Shown: positions 36,885 through 44,881 of the stretch, piece after piece
Numbering within the stretch: the first letter of the stretch is position 1
Layout of the letters: the number at the start of each line of letters is the position of its first letter
Assembly: GCF_000802965.1 (NCBI RefSeq)
Contig: NZ_JSAK01000008.1
Span: forward strand, 124,001 to 188,000
DNA length: 64,000 nt
Direction of reading: 5' to 3'
Origin: Pseudomonas fluorescens
Lineage (GTDB): Bacteria; Pseudomonadota; Gammaproteobacteria; Pseudomonadales; Pseudomonadaceae
Translations under genes and position numbers: made by a program
Notes under the pieces: model-generated
What the model was told of the DNA's origin: nothing
What the model saw: only the letters and a program-made list of their open reading frames with translations
Database searches by the model: none

Positions 36885-37286
36885 ATGAAATCGATCTTCC
36901 TGGTTTTGGCACTGATGGCGACTGGCGTACACGCGGCTGAAGAAGCCGACGACAACCCCTGCGACAAAGTCGAAAACGACATCCAGACCCTGGAATGCTC
37001 GGTCTTCAGCAAAACCACCGCCGAAGACCTGCTGAGCGAAAACTACAAGAGCCTGAACGAGCGCATGCAGTCGCTCTACGGCAAGAACCCGTCGCAACTG
37101 ACCGACATCACCGCCAAAATCAAAGCCGCCCAGCAACAATGGCTGAAAACCCGCGACGCCGATTGCGCCGTCGAAGCCTTCCCGGCCACAGCGGGCAGCA
37201 AGGCGTTCACGATTGCGCAGAATGATTGCGTGGCGCGGATGAGTGATGAGCGGTCGGAGTTTTTGGAGTCGATTGGGCAGGAGTAA
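36885..37286 (+). CDS. LprI-type lysozyme inhibitor-like exported protein
   Basis: A 133-residue protein with a signal peptide (MKSIFLVLALMATGVHA-AEE). The mature part has DNPCDKVENDIQTLECSVFS, NYKSLNERMQSLYGKNPSQL, QQQWLKTRDADCAVEAF and IAQNDCVARMSDERSEFLES: the four-cysteine helical DUF1311/LprI domain. Family members are periplasmic; LprI of Mycobacterium inhibits lysozyme, but most homologues are untested. It is followed 21 bases later by the small HTH gene. Confidence 0.85.
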   Translation: MKSIFLVLALMATGVHAAEEADDNPCDKVENDIQTLECSVFSKTTAEDLLSENYKSLNERMQSLYGKNPSQLTDITAKIKAAQQQWLKTRDADCAVEAFPATAGSKAFTIAQNDCVARMSDERSEFLESIGQE

Positions 37287-37307
37287 CCACAAAGGATGGA
37301 AAACAGC

Positions 37308-37526
37308 ATGATCCCTCACGAAGTTGTCAGCCGCATTGTCGATGGAGCGCTGCCAGTACGCGCCTGGCGCGAACACTTGAACCTTACACAGGATGAAGTG
37401 GCCAAACGCATGGGCATCTCCCAACCGGCGTTCGCCCAGCAGGAAACGGTCGCAAAGCCGCGCAGAGCGACTCGTGGAAAAATCGCGGCGGCTTTTGGCA
37501 TCAACGCCAGTCAACTTGAGCTGTAA
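37308..37526 (+). CDS. Small XRE-type helix-turn-helix protein (antitoxin-like)
   Basis: A 72-residue protein whose middle carries an HTH (LTQDEVAKRMGISQPAFAQQ). The start MIPHEVVSRIVDGALPVRAW resembles Xre antitoxins paired with RelE/HigB toxins. No toxin gene is adjacent, so it is either a solitary regulator or a remnant of a pair. AAGGATGG lies 8 bases before the ATG at 37308; an ATG at 37296 would overlap that site. Confidence 0.7.
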   Translation: MIPHEVVSRIVDGALPVRAWREHLNLTQDEVAKRMGISQPAFAQQETVAKPRRATRGKIAAAFGINASQLEL

Positions 37527-37559
37527 GCTTCACGCCTTCAGCCAGAAAAGGGATTCAAC

Positions 37560-37976
37560 ATGAAAGTCTGCGGCATCGAAATCAAAGGCAGCGAAGCGAT
37601 CATTGCCGTGGCCGACCTCGAAGGCTCGGCGCTGAGCCATGTAGCGCTCGCCACCAAGAAAATTGCCCTAGACGATGACGACGAAGCCGCCAACGTCAAA
37701 GTCTTCGCGGCTCAGGTTGCTTCGTTCGTGCGCGAGAATTCGATTGATCGGATCGCGATAAAAAAACGCAGCAAGAAAGGTGAGTTTGCCGGTGGGCCGA
37801 CGACGTTCAAGATCGAGGGGATTTTCCAGTTGCTGGAGAATTGTGAGGTGACGCTTTTGTCGCCACAGACGATCAATGCGCAAGCCAAGAAGCACGGTTT
37901 TGAACCGCCGACGACGTTGAACAAATATCAGCATGAGGCGTACAAGGCGGCGTGTTCGGCGTTGATGAAGAAATAA
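37560..37976 (+). CDS. DUF3010 family protein
   Basis: A 138-residue cytoplasmic protein with the family start MKVCGIEIKGSEAIIAVADL and the segments SIDRIAIKKRSKKGEFAGGP and TINAQAKKHGFEPPTTLNKY. The strand pattern at the N-terminus recalls an RNase H/RuvC-like fold, but no complete catalytic triad can be identified by eye. Function unknown. It lies 33 bases after the HTH gene and is followed by a REPIN. Confidence 0.8.
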   Translation: MKVCGIEIKGSEAIIAVADLEGSALSHVALATKKIALDDDDEAANVKVFAAQVASFVRENSIDRIAIKKRSKKGEFAGGPTTFKIEGIFQLLENCEVTLLSPQTINAQAKKHGFEPPTTLNKYQHEAYKAACSALMKK

Positions 37977-37991
37977 CCGCAACACATCCTG

Positions 37992-38075
37992 TGTAGGAGC
38001 CGGCTTGCTGGCGATGAAGCCAGTGGCATCATGGTGATCTTTCGTTTGCCATCGCCAGCAAGCCGGCTCCTACAG
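37992..38075. repeat. REPIN, AGCCGGCTTGCTGGCG family
   Basis: Inverted arms TGTAGGAGCCGGCTTGCTGG and CCAGCAAGCCGGCTCCTACA flank about 40 bases between DUF3010 and cdhR (convergent). Confidence 0.9.
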
Positions 38076-38088
38076 GTTCCCCGGGTGT

Positions 38089-39033
38089 TTATGCTTTCGC
38101 GGTACGCCGATCTTCCCGCGGACAACGCTCAAACTTCGCCCGATAACTGCGGGTGAAATACGATGGCGATTCAAACCCGCAGGCAATACTCACTTCCAAC
38201 ACGCTCATGTCGGTCTGTCGCAGCAGCTGCCGCGCTTTTTCCAGCCTTAATCGCAGATAGAAATTGCTCGGTGTGTCGTTGAGATGCAGACGAAACAGCC
38301 GCTCTAGCTGCCGCCGCGTCACCTTGATCGATTCCGCCAATTCCAGCGTACTCAACGGCGGTTCGCTGTGTTGCTCCATCTCACCGATGACCTGCACCAG
38401 TTTCTTGTTGCTGATCCCATATCGCGTGGCAACTTCCATGCGCTGGTGGTCTTTGCGCGGGCGGATGCGCCCGAGCACGAATTGCTCGCTGACCTGGATC
38501 GCCAGTTCCGGGCCGTGGGCCTGGGCGATCAGATCCAGCATTAAATCAATGGAAGCGGTACCGCCCGCAGAGGTAATACGCCGACGGTCGATCTCGAACA
38601 GCTCCTGGGTGACGCTGAGCTGCGGATAGGACTCCTTGAAGGCGTCGATGGCTTCCCAGTGCAGGGTCAGGCGATGGCCGTCGAGCAGGCCCGCCTCGGC
38701 GAGGATGAAACTGCCGGTGTCGATGGCGCCGAGGGTCACGCCTTCGTTGTCCAGCCGCCGTAGCCAGTGTTCCAGCGCTGGAGTGGTGAACTTCAACGGC
38801 TCGAAGCCGGCGACCACCAATAATGTCGCTCCTTTTTTCAACGGCTCCAACGCTGCATCGGCGTTGACCGACATGCCGTTACTGGCCAAAACCGCGCCAC
38901 CATCGGCGCTCAGCACATGCCAGCGATACAGCTCACCACGAAAACGATTGGCGACCCGCAGCGGCTCGATGGCCGAGATAAATCCAATGGCCGAGAAACC
39001 CGGCATCAACAAGAAATAGAAATCCTGGGACAT
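38089..39033 (-). CDS. cdhR: CdhR, AraC-family regulator of carnitine catabolism
   Basis: A 314-residue GlxA-type regulator. The N-terminal DJ-1/PfpI-like amidotransferase domain spans about residues 1-195 (FYFLLMPGFSAIGFISAIEP, GAIDTGSFILAEAGLLDGHR; the class-I Cys is replaced by DTGS). The C-terminal AraC DNA-binding domain has VTRRQLERLFRLHLNDTPS and VSIACGFESPSYFTRSYRAK. Position and divergent orientation to caiX-cdhCAB match CdhR of P. aeruginosa, which activates carnitine genes. Start 39033 (MSQDFYFLL) is where the fold begins; the longer frame adds 20 residues. Confidence 0.9.
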   Translation of the reverse strand: MSQDFYFLLMPGFSAIGFISAIEPLRVANRFRGELYRWHVLSADGGAVLASNGMSVNADAALEPLKKGATLLVVAGFEPLKFTTPALEHWLRRLDNEGVTLGAIDTGSFILAEAGLLDGHRLTLHWEAIDAFKESYPQLSVTQELFEIDRRRITSAGGTASIDLMLDLIAQAHGPELAIQVSEQFVLGRIRPRKDHQRMEVATRYGISNKKLVQVIGEMEQHSEPPLSTLELAESIKVTRRQLERLFRLHLNDTPSNFYLRLRLEKARQLLRQTDMSVLEVSIACGFESPSYFTRSYRAKFERCPREDRRTAKA

Positions 39034-39117
39034 GGAGCGTACTCGATGGCACGTAACGTGAGGACGGGTAGCGTGAGGATGTTGATACGCCACTTGCCAC
39101 AGGCATTCAAGAGGACA

Positions 39118-39152
39118 GGTCGCTGCAGTGCAAGTGCTGGTCGCCGCAGTGC
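39118..39152 (+). promoter_or_regulatory. 21-bp-phased direct repeat upstream of caiX
   Basis: GGTCGCTGCAGTGC (39118-39131) and GGTCGCCGCAGTGC (39139-39152) are direct repeats, 13 of 14 bases identical, with a 21-base period (two helix turns). AraC proteins bind such repeats. The pair lies about 90 bases before caiX, so it is a likely CdhR operator. Confidence 0.6.
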
Positions 39153-39242
39153 GCTTTCATGGCTGATTTGCTGCGTAACGTGTCATCACCGGCGCATCAG
39201 ACGCCGGAACTCACAATAATGAAACTGCCGAGGAACCTGAGA

Positions 39243-40187
39243 ATGAAACGACTGATCAGCAGCTGTGTTCTTGCACTCAGTGGTACCGCTTTGCTGAGCG
39301 CCAGCGTCATGGCCGCCGAACCCGCCTCTTGCCAGAATGTGCGCATGGGCGTGGTGAACTGGACCGACGTCATCGCCACGAGCGCGATGACCCAGGTATT
39401 GCTCGATGGCCTCGGCTACAACACCAAACAAACCAGTGCGTCCCAGCAAATCATCTTCGCCGGGATTCGCGATCAGCGCCTGGACCTGTTCCTGGGTTAC
39501 TGGAACCCGCTGATGACCCAGACCATCACCCCGTTCGTCGACGCCAACCAGGTCCAAGTGCTTGAAGCGCCCAGCCTGAAAGATGCCCGCGCCACCCTCG
39601 CCGTTCCGACCTACCTCGCCGACAAAGGCCTGAAAACCTTCGCTGACATCGCCAAGTTCGAAAAAGAACTGGGCGGCAAGATCTACGGCATCGAGCCGGG
39701 CTCGGGCGCCAACACCCAGATCAAGGCGATGATCACCAAGAACCAGTTCGGCCTCGGCAAGTTCCAGTTGGTCGAGTCCAGCGAGGCCGGCATGCTCGCC
39801 GCGGTGGATCGCGCCGTGCGCCGCAAGGAAGCCGTGGTGTTCTTCGGCTGGGCGCCGCACCCGATGAACGTCAACGTGCAAATGACCTACCTCACCGGCA
39901 GCGAAGACGCCCTCGGCCCGGACGAAGGCATGGCCACGGTGTGGACCGTCACCGCGCCTAAATACGCCGAACAATGCCCGAACATCGGCCGCCTGCTGAG
40001 CAATCTGACGTTCACCGCCGAAGATGAGAGCCGGATGATGCAGCCGTTGCTGGATCACAAGGACGCCTTCGAATCGGCAAGGCAATGGCTGAAAGACCAT
40101 CCGCAAGACAAGCAGCGCTGGCTCGAAGGCGTCACTACCTTCGACGGCAAACCGGCGGCTGAAAATCTGAAACTGACCAGCAAGTAA
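39243..40187 (+). CDS. caiX: CaiX, periplasmic carnitine-binding protein
   Basis: A 314-residue substrate-binding protein of the OpuAC/ChoX type. Signal peptide MKRLISSCVLALSGTALLSA is followed by PASCQNVRMGVVNWTDVIAT, where the conserved Trp binds the quaternary ammonium. QRLDLFLGYWNPLMTQTITP and VVFFGWAPHPMNVNVQMTYL hold further aromatic-box positions. No permease or ATPase gene is adjacent; in P. aeruginosa CaiX works with the CbcWV core, and those genes lie about 10 kb away here. GAGG lies 9 bases before the ATG at 39243; an ATG at 39219 is an alternative. Confidence 0.9.
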   Translation: MKRLISSCVLALSGTALLSASVMAAEPASCQNVRMGVVNWTDVIATSAMTQVLLDGLGYNTKQTSASQQIIFAGIRDQRLDLFLGYWNPLMTQTITPFVDANQVQVLEAPSLKDARATLAVPTYLADKGLKTFADIAKFEKELGGKIYGIEPGSGANTQIKAMITKNQFGLGKFQLVESSEAGMLAAVDRAVRRKEAVVFFGWAPHPMNVNVQMTYLTGSEDALGPDEGMATVWTVTAPKYAEQCPNIGRLLSNLTFTAEDESRMMQPLLDHKDAFESARQWLKDHPQDKQRWLEGVTTFDGKPAAENLKLTSK

Positions 40188-40261
40188 ACCTCATTTGAAC
40201 CACCGACTCGCAGCCCGACAGGGCTGCGAACGGGACCACTACGCCTGAAGGAAACCGCCAC

Positions 40262-41149
40262 ATGAACCACGACGTCATCATCACCTGCGCACTCACCGGT
40301 GCTGGCGACACGACCGCCAAGAGCCCACACGTGCCGGTCACCCCGAAACAGATCGCCGCTGCCGCCGTGGAAGCCGCTAAGGCCGGCGCCACCGTGGTGC
40401 ACTGCCACGTTCGCGACCCGCAAACCGGCAAGTTCAGCCGTGACGTGGCGCTCTACCGCGAAGTGATGGAGCGCATCCGCGAGGCCGACGTCGACATCAT
40501 CGTCAACCTCACCGCCGGCATGGGCGGCGACTTGGAAATCGGCGCGGGCGAGAGCCCGATGGAGTTCGGTCCGAACACCGATCTAGTCGGCCCGCTGACC
40601 CGCCTGGCCCATGTCGAAGAATTGCTACCGGAAATCTGCACCCTCGATTGCGGCACCCTGAACTTCGGCGATGGCGACACCATTTACGTCTCCACCCCGG
40701 CCCAGCTGCGTGCTGGCGCCAAACGCATTCAAGAGCTGGGCGTTAAGGCCGAGCTGGAAATCTTCGACACCGGGCACCTGTGGTTCGCCAAACAGATGAT
40801 CAAGGAAGGCTTGCTCGACAACCCGCTGTTCCAGCTCTGCCTGGGCATCCCGTGGGGCGCTCCGGCGGATACCACCACCATGAAAGCCATGGTCGACAAC
40901 CTGCCGGCCGACGCCGTCTGGGCCGGTTTCGGCATCGGTCGCATGCAAATGCCAATGGCGGCGCAAGCGGTGCTGCTGGGCGGCAACGTTCGGGTCGGTC
41001 TGGAGGACAATCTTTGGCTGGACAAGGGTGTACTGGCGACCAACGGCCAACTGGTCGAACGCGCGGCAGAAATCCTCAGCCGCCTCGGCGCCCGCGTACT
41101 GACCCCGGCTGAAGGCCGCAAAAAAATGGGCCTGACCCAACGCGGCTGA
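40262..41149 (+). CDS. cdhC: CdhC, dehydrocarnitine cleavage enzyme (BKACE family)
   Basis: A 295-residue beta-keto acid cleavage enzyme (DUF849 fold). Zinc-site residues lie in [17 protein letters not shown] and a conserved Glu follows in [15 protein letters not shown]. The N-terminal [20 protein letters not shown] and [11 protein letters not shown] are family marks. It reacts 3-dehydrocarnitine with acetyl-CoA to give betainyl-CoA and acetoacetate. It follows caiX by 74 bases and precedes cdhA after a REPIN. Confidence 0.93.
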   Translation: MNHDVIITCALTGAGDTTAKSPHVPVTPKQIAAAAVEAAKAGATVVHCHVRDPQTGKFSRDVALYREVMERIREADVDIIVNLTAGMGGDLEIGAGESPMEFGPNTDLVGPLTRLAHVEELLPEICTLDCGTLNFGDGDTIYVSTPAQLRAGAKRIQELGVKAELEIFDTGHLWFAKQMIKEGLLDNPLFQLCLGIPWGAPADTTTMKAMVDNLPADAVWAGFGIGRMQMPMAAQAVLLGGNVRVGLEDNLWLDKGVLATNGQLVERAAEILSRLGARVLTPAEGRKKMGLTQRG

Positions 41150-41165
41150 GCCCCACACAACAAAA

Positions 41166-41256
41166 CCTGTAGGAGCCGCCGAAGGCTGCGATCTTTTGAT
41201 CTTGTTTTTTAAAAAGCCAAAGTCAAAAGATCGCAGCCTTCGGCAGCTCCTACAGG
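41166..41256. repeat. REPIN, GCTGCCGAAGGC family, between cdhC and cdhA
   Basis: Arms TGTAGGAGCCGCCGAAGGCT and AGCCTTCGGCAGCTCCTACA with inner GATCTTTTGATCTTG and AAGTCAAAAGATCG. Inside the carnitine operon. Confidence 0.9.
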
Positions 41257-41283
41257 ATTCAGCGAATCTTTTAGGACGCCACA

Positions 41284-42249
41284 ATGACCTTCATTACCGA
41301 AATCAAAACCTTCGCTGCGCTGGGCAGCGGTGTCATCGGCAGCGGCTGGGTGTCTCGCGCCCTCGCCCACGGCCTGGATGTGGTGGCCTGGGACCCGGCG
41401 CCCGGTGCCGAAGCCGCACTGCGCAAACGCGTGGCCAATGCATGGGGCGCGTTGGAGAAACAAGGCCTGGCACCCGGCGCCTCGCAAGATCGCCTGCGCT
41501 TCGTCGACACCATCGAAGAATGCGTGCGCGACGCCGACTTCATCCAGGAAAGTGCTCCGGAACGCCTGGAGCTGAAACTGGAACTGCACAGCAAAATCAG
41601 CGCGGCGGCCAAGCCTGATGCCCTGATCGGTTCGAGCACCTCCGGCTTGTTGCCGAGCGAATTCTACGAGAGCGCCACGCACCCGGAACGCTGCGTCGTC
41701 GGTCACCCGTTTAACCCGGTGTACCTGCTGCCCTTGGTCGAAGTGGTCGGCGGCAAAAATACTGCGCCCGAAGCCGTGCAAGCGGCGATGAAAGTCTATG
41801 AATCCCTCGGCATGCGCCCGCTGCATGTACGCAAGGAAGTGCCGGGGTTCATCGCCGACCGTTTGCTCGAAGCGCTATGGCGCGAGGCCTTGCACCTGGT
41901 CAACGACGGCGTGGCGACCACTGGCGAAATCGACGATGCAATTCGTTTTGGCGCGGGTCTGCGCTGGTCGTTCATGGGGACGTTCCTGACCTACACTCTG
42001 GCCGGCGGCGATGCCGGCATGCGCCACTTCATGGCGCAGTTCGGCCCGGCGCTGCAGTTGCCGTGGACTTATCTGCCGGCGCCGGAACTGACCGATAAGT
42101 TGATTGATGACGTGGTGGATGGCACCAGTGATCAACTCGGCAAGCACAGCATTTCGGCATTGGAGCGCTATCGTGATGACTGCCTGCTCGCGGTGCTGGA
42201 GGCAGTGAAGACCACCAAAGAGAAGCATGGGATGGCGTTTGCCGAATAA
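41284..42249 (+). CDS. cdhA: CdhA, L-carnitine dehydrogenase
   Basis: A 321-residue enzyme of the 3-hydroxyacyl-CoA dehydrogenase fold. The NAD loop is [20 protein letters not shown], followed by WDPAPG at the end of the second strand. Catalytic-region segments are [40 protein letters not shown] (H of GHPFNP) and [20 protein letters not shown]. It oxidises L-carnitine to 3-dehydrocarnitine with NAD, the first step of the pathway. REPINs lie on both sides. Confidence 0.95.
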   Translation: MTFITEIKTFAALGSGVIGSGWVSRALAHGLDVVAWDPAPGAEAALRKRVANAWGALEKQGLAPGASQDRLRFVDTIEECVRDADFIQESAPERLELKLELHSKISAAAKPDALIGSSTSGLLPSEFYESATHPERCVVGHPFNPVYLLPLVEVVGGKNTAPEAVQAAMKVYESLGMRPLHVRKEVPGFIADRLLEALWREALHLVNDGVATTGEIDDAIRFGAGLRWSFMGTFLTYTLAGGDAGMRHFMAQFGPALQLPWTYLPAPELTDKLIDDVVDGTSDQLGKHSISALERYRDDCLLAVLEAVKTTKEKHGMAFAE

Positions 42250-42260
42250 CCGCAGTCACC

Positions 42261-42393
42261 TGTGGCGAGGGAGCTTGCTCCCGCTCGGCCGCGCAGCGGT
42301 CGTAAAACCAGTGAATGCGATCTGTCTGTTATGCCGCGTTTCGAGGTTTTGGGACTGCTTCGCAGTCCAGCGGGAGCAAGCTCCCTCGCCACA
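42261..42393. repeat. REPIN, GAGGGAGCTTGCTCCC family, between cdhA and cdhB
   Basis: Arms TGTGGCGAGGGAGCTTGCTC and GAGCAAGCTCCCTCGCCACA flank about 95 bases inside the carnitine operon. Confidence 0.9.
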
Positions 42394-42428
42394 AATGTGT
42401 ATGCCAGCAACTATCTGTGGAGTGCTTT

Positions 42429-42905
42429 ATGCCCACCCTCACCACCTACCAGACCAGAATCATCCCCGACTGGGTCGACTACAACGGCCACCTGCGCGAC
42501 GCCTTCTACCTGCTGATTTTCAGCTACGCCACCGATGCGTTGATGGATCGCCTCGGCATGGACAGCAACAACCGCGAAGCCAGCGGTAATTCACTGTTCA
42601 CCCTGGAACTACACCTCAACTATCTGCATGAAGTGAAGCTCGACGCTGATGTCGAAGTGCGCACGCAGATCATCGCCCACGACGCCAAACGTCTGCACCT
42701 CTATCACAGCCTGTATTTGATAGGCGATGACAAGGAGCTGGCAGGCAACGAGCAAATGCTGCTGCACGTCGACCTCGACGGACCGCGCTCCACGCCGTTC
42801 AGCGAAGTAACGTTGGGCAAGCTGCAAGCCATCGTCGCCGAACAGGCCGACCTGCCCGCCCCCGCCTACATCGGCCGAGTGATCGCGTTACCACCCAAAA
42901 AATAA
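42429..42905 (+). CDS. cdhB: CdhB, betainyl-CoA thioesterase
   Basis: A 158-residue hotdog-fold thioesterase of the 4-hydroxybenzoyl-CoA type. The active-site motif is IPDWVDYNGHLRDAFYLLIF (D-x-N-G-H), followed by LFTLELHLNYLHEVKLDADV and LYLIGDDKELAGNEQMLLHV. It hydrolyses betainyl-CoA to glycine betaine, which then enters GbcAB. The start at 42429 (MPTLTTYQTRII) begins the fold; the longer frame reads back into the REPIN. The 2-oxoglutarate oxygenase gene follows 14 bases later. Confidence 0.93.
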   Translation: MPTLTTYQTRIIPDWVDYNGHLRDAFYLLIFSYATDALMDRLGMDSNNREASGNSLFTLELHLNYLHEVKLDADVEVRTQIIAHDAKRLHLYHSLYLIGDDKELAGNEQMLLHVDLDGPRSTPFSEVTLGKLQAIVAEQADLPAPAYIGRVIALPPKK

Positions 42906-42919
42906 CAAGGAGATCGCCA

Positions 42920-44083
42920 TTGAATACCGCCGCCGCTTTTGCCGACTTCCGTACTTATCCGTTGATCAGCGCGCTGTCAGGCGTGCAGGCCATGGCGGAT
43001 CGTGTTCTGGTGAAGTGGGCCGATAACCGTGTCAGCCCGTTTCATCATCAATGGCTGCGGGACAACTGCCCGTGCCCGCAATGCGTCTACCCGGTGACCC
43101 GCGAGCAGGTGCTGGAAATCGTCGACGTGCCAGAAAACCGGACACCCGCCGAAACCCGCATCGATGCCGAGGGTTGCCTGTGCATCCAGTGGCAGGACGA
43201 TCACCTCAGCCGCTTCGATCCTGGCTGGTTGCGCGCCCACGCTTACGACGACGAGTCCCGTGCCGAGCGCCGCGCCGGCAAGGCGAAAGCCAGACTCTGG
43301 CGCAGTGATTTGCAGCTGCCAGTGTTCGATTACCAAGCGCTGATGAACGACAACGACGCCTTGTTGCAATGGCTGCTGGCGGTGCGTGACGTCGGCCTGA
43401 CCCAGGTTCGTGGCGTACCGACCGAGCCCGGCTCCTTGAAGCTGATCGCCCAGCGCATTTCCTTCATCCGCGAGAGCAATTTCGGCGTGCTGTTCAACGT
43501 GCAATCCAAGGCTGATGCCGATAGCAATGCCTACACCGCGTTCAACTTGCCGCTGCACAGCGATCTGCCGACTCGCGAGCTGCAACCGGGGCTGCAATTC
43601 CTTCATTGCCTGGTCAATGATGCCGAGGGTGGCGAGAGCATTTTTGTCGACGGTTTTGCCATCGCCGAAGCGTTACGCCTGGAAGATCCCGAGTCGTTCA
43701 AGAGTCTCTGCGAAATCCCCGTGGAATTCCGCAATAAAGACCGTCACAGCGACTACCGCTGCCTGGCGCCGATCATCGCGCTGGATCCTTTGGGGCAGGT
43801 GTCGGAAATTCGCATGGCGAACTTTTTGCGGGGTCCGTTTGATGCATCGGTGGAGCAGATGCCCAAGCTCTATCGTGCGTATCGACGGTTTATTGCGATG
43901 ACCCGCGAGCCCCGGTTCCGGTTGATGCAAAGGCTCAATCCGGGCGAGTTGTGGTGCTTCGACAACCGCCGCACTTTGCACGCGCGCAATGCGTTTGATC
44001 CCGCCACCGGGGCGCGGCATTTCCAGGGGTGTTATGTGGATCGGGATGAGTTGTTGTCGCGGATCCTCGTTTTGCAACGCTAG
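42920..44083 (+). CDS. Gamma-butyrobetaine dioxygenase-like 2-oxoglutarate oxygenase
   Basis: A 387-residue protein. N-terminal zinc-binding DUF971 domain (FHHQWLRDNCPCPQCVYPVT), then a TauD-type catalytic domain with iron ligands in FNLPLHSDLPTRELQPG (H-x-D) and DNRRTLHARNAFDPATGARH (distal His and the 2-oxoglutarate-binding Arg). This is the build of gamma-butyrobetaine hydroxylase, which makes L-carnitine. It would let the cell feed gamma-butyrobetaine into the cdh pathway. The start is TTG at 42920, set by AAGGAG seven bases upstream; no ATG fits. Confidence 0.9.
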   Translation: MNTAAAFADFRTYPLISALSGVQAMADRVLVKWADNRVSPFHHQWLRDNCPCPQCVYPVTREQVLEIVDVPENRTPAETRIDAEGCLCIQWQDDHLSRFDPGWLRAHAYDDESRAERRAGKAKARLWRSDLQLPVFDYQALMNDNDALLQWLLAVRDVGLTQVRGVPTEPGSLKLIAQRISFIRESNFGVLFNVQSKADADSNAYTAFNLPLHSDLPTRELQPGLQFLHCLVNDAEGGESIFVDGFAIAEALRLEDPESFKSLCEIPVEFRNKDRHSDYRCLAPIIALDPLGQVSEIRMANFLRGPFDASVEQMPKLYRAYRRFIAMTREPRFRLMQRLNPGELWCFDNRRTLHARNAFDPATGARHFQGCYVDRDELLSRILVLQR

Positions 44084-44097
44084 ACCGCGTCATCGTT

Positions 44098-44161
44098 CAT
44101 CGCGGGCAAGCCCGCTCCCACAGGTTTTTGCGATCCCTGTGGGAGCGGGCTTGCCCGCGAT
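44098..44161. repeat. REPIN, GCGGGCTTGCCCGC family
   Basis: Arms ATCGCGGGCAAGCCCGCTCC and GGAGCGGGCTTGCCCGCGAT lie about 20 bases apart, after the butyrobetaine dioxygenase-like gene. Confidence 0.9.
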
Positions 44162-44201
44162 GGGGTGCGAACAGGCAACACAAAATCCCGGATTGACAGG
44201 C

Positions 44202-44235
44202 AAAAAAAACCCCGATCAAGCCGTGACAAGATCGG
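44202..44235 (-). terminator. Minus-strand Rho-independent terminator without an assigned gene
   Basis: On the minus strand CCGATC-(12)-GATCGG is followed by GG and eight T's. The nearest minus-strand gene upstream is gbdR (ending 44882), with a plus-strand gene between. It could end gbdR read-through or an unannotated small RNA. Confidence 0.5.
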
Positions 44236-44451
44236 AGCTGAGGAGGGTACTGTTGAGGAGCCGTTGCGCGAGGGTGACCAAACCTTCGTGAAGCGAGCTG
44301 AGTCCAGTGTGCCGACTCTCTTCGCAGGCAAATAGCCCGAAAACGACCTGTTCATAGTCATTGCGGCCATTGCGACAAATCGCCCTTGCCGCCACTCCGT
44401 GCCACTACCAGAATCGAGCCACGACACCGTTCCCTGAAGAAGGATTGCGTC

Positions 44452-44715
44452 ATGATGTACGCCGATTTGATAGACCAGGAAGACCTGTTGGGCCAACTGA
44501 AAGCGTTGGGATTTCAAGTACCGAGCGGCGCCACGGCCGAGCAGGCTTGTGAATGTGCAGTGCGGGGTTTGAACATCGAACGGGCAACCGAGTTGCGGAC
44601 CATGGTCAAGCAGATGTACACCAGCAGCGCGACCATCCTGCCGGCGGTACGTCAGGCCATCGACAAGCAGTTGCTGCCGGCGTTGGCGGAGTTTCAGCAG
44701 AGCCGTAGCGCCTGA
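44452..44715 (+). CDS. Small conserved protein of unknown function
   Basis: An 87-residue, mostly helical, soluble protein (MMYADLIDQEDLLGQLKALG ... ATAEQACECAVRGLNIERAT ... QQSRSA). AAGGATTGCGTC lies before the ATG and codon use is like that of neighbouring genes, which supports a real gene. No catalytic motif or membrane segment is visible and I do not recognise the family. It is a single gene between REPINs. Confidence 0.6.
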   Translation: MMYADLIDQEDLLGQLKALGFQVPSGATAEQACECAVRGLNIERATELRTMVKQMYTSSATILPAVRQAIDKQLLPALAEFQQSRSA

Positions 44716-44734
44716 GGGCCGAGGTGTAACACTC

Positions 44735-44867
44735 TGTGGCGAGGGAGCTTGCTCCCGCTCGAGCGCGAAGCGGTCGAAAACCCGGTAAATGCAACCTACC
44801 GGGAAGATCGCATATACCGGACTTGGGGCTGCTGCGCAGCCCAGCGGGAGCAAGCTCCCTCGCCACA
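44735..44867. repeat. REPIN, GAGGGAGCTTGCTCCC family
   Basis: Arms TGTGGCGAGGGAGCTTGCTC and GAGCAAGCTCCCTCGCCACA flank about 95 bases between the small gene and gbdR (convergent). Confidence 0.9.
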
Positions 44868-44881
44868 AAAGCGCCTCTGCT

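Larger units (their letters stand above)
44084..44451. other. 368-base gap holding a REPIN and an unassigned terminator
   Basis: It holds the REPIN at 44098-44161 and a minus-strand terminator-like hairpin at 44202-44235. The remaining 44236-44440 has no supported gene; a short minus-strand frame (MNRSFSGYLPAKRVGTLDSA...) runs into the terminator but has no recognisable match. Confidence 0.5.

Noticed and set aside
30847..36885. A 2012-residue open frame on the plus strand
   Set aside because: It runs antisense through dgcB, dgcA, DUF5943 and the M19 gene. High-GC codon bias keeps this frame open; it has no recognisable domain.
37308..37976. Toxin-antitoxin pair of the HTH protein with DUF3010
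   Set aside because: DUF3010 is not a known toxin family and the genes are not overlapping; there is no support beyond adjacency.
42261..42428. Longer start for cdhB at 42315
   Set aside because: The extension is REPIN sequence and precedes the hotdog fold; ATG 42429 fits the family length.
44080..44868. A 262-residue minus-strand frame
   Set aside because: It is built from two REPINs and the antisense of the small gene at 44452; only a short middle part before the terminator could be of interest.
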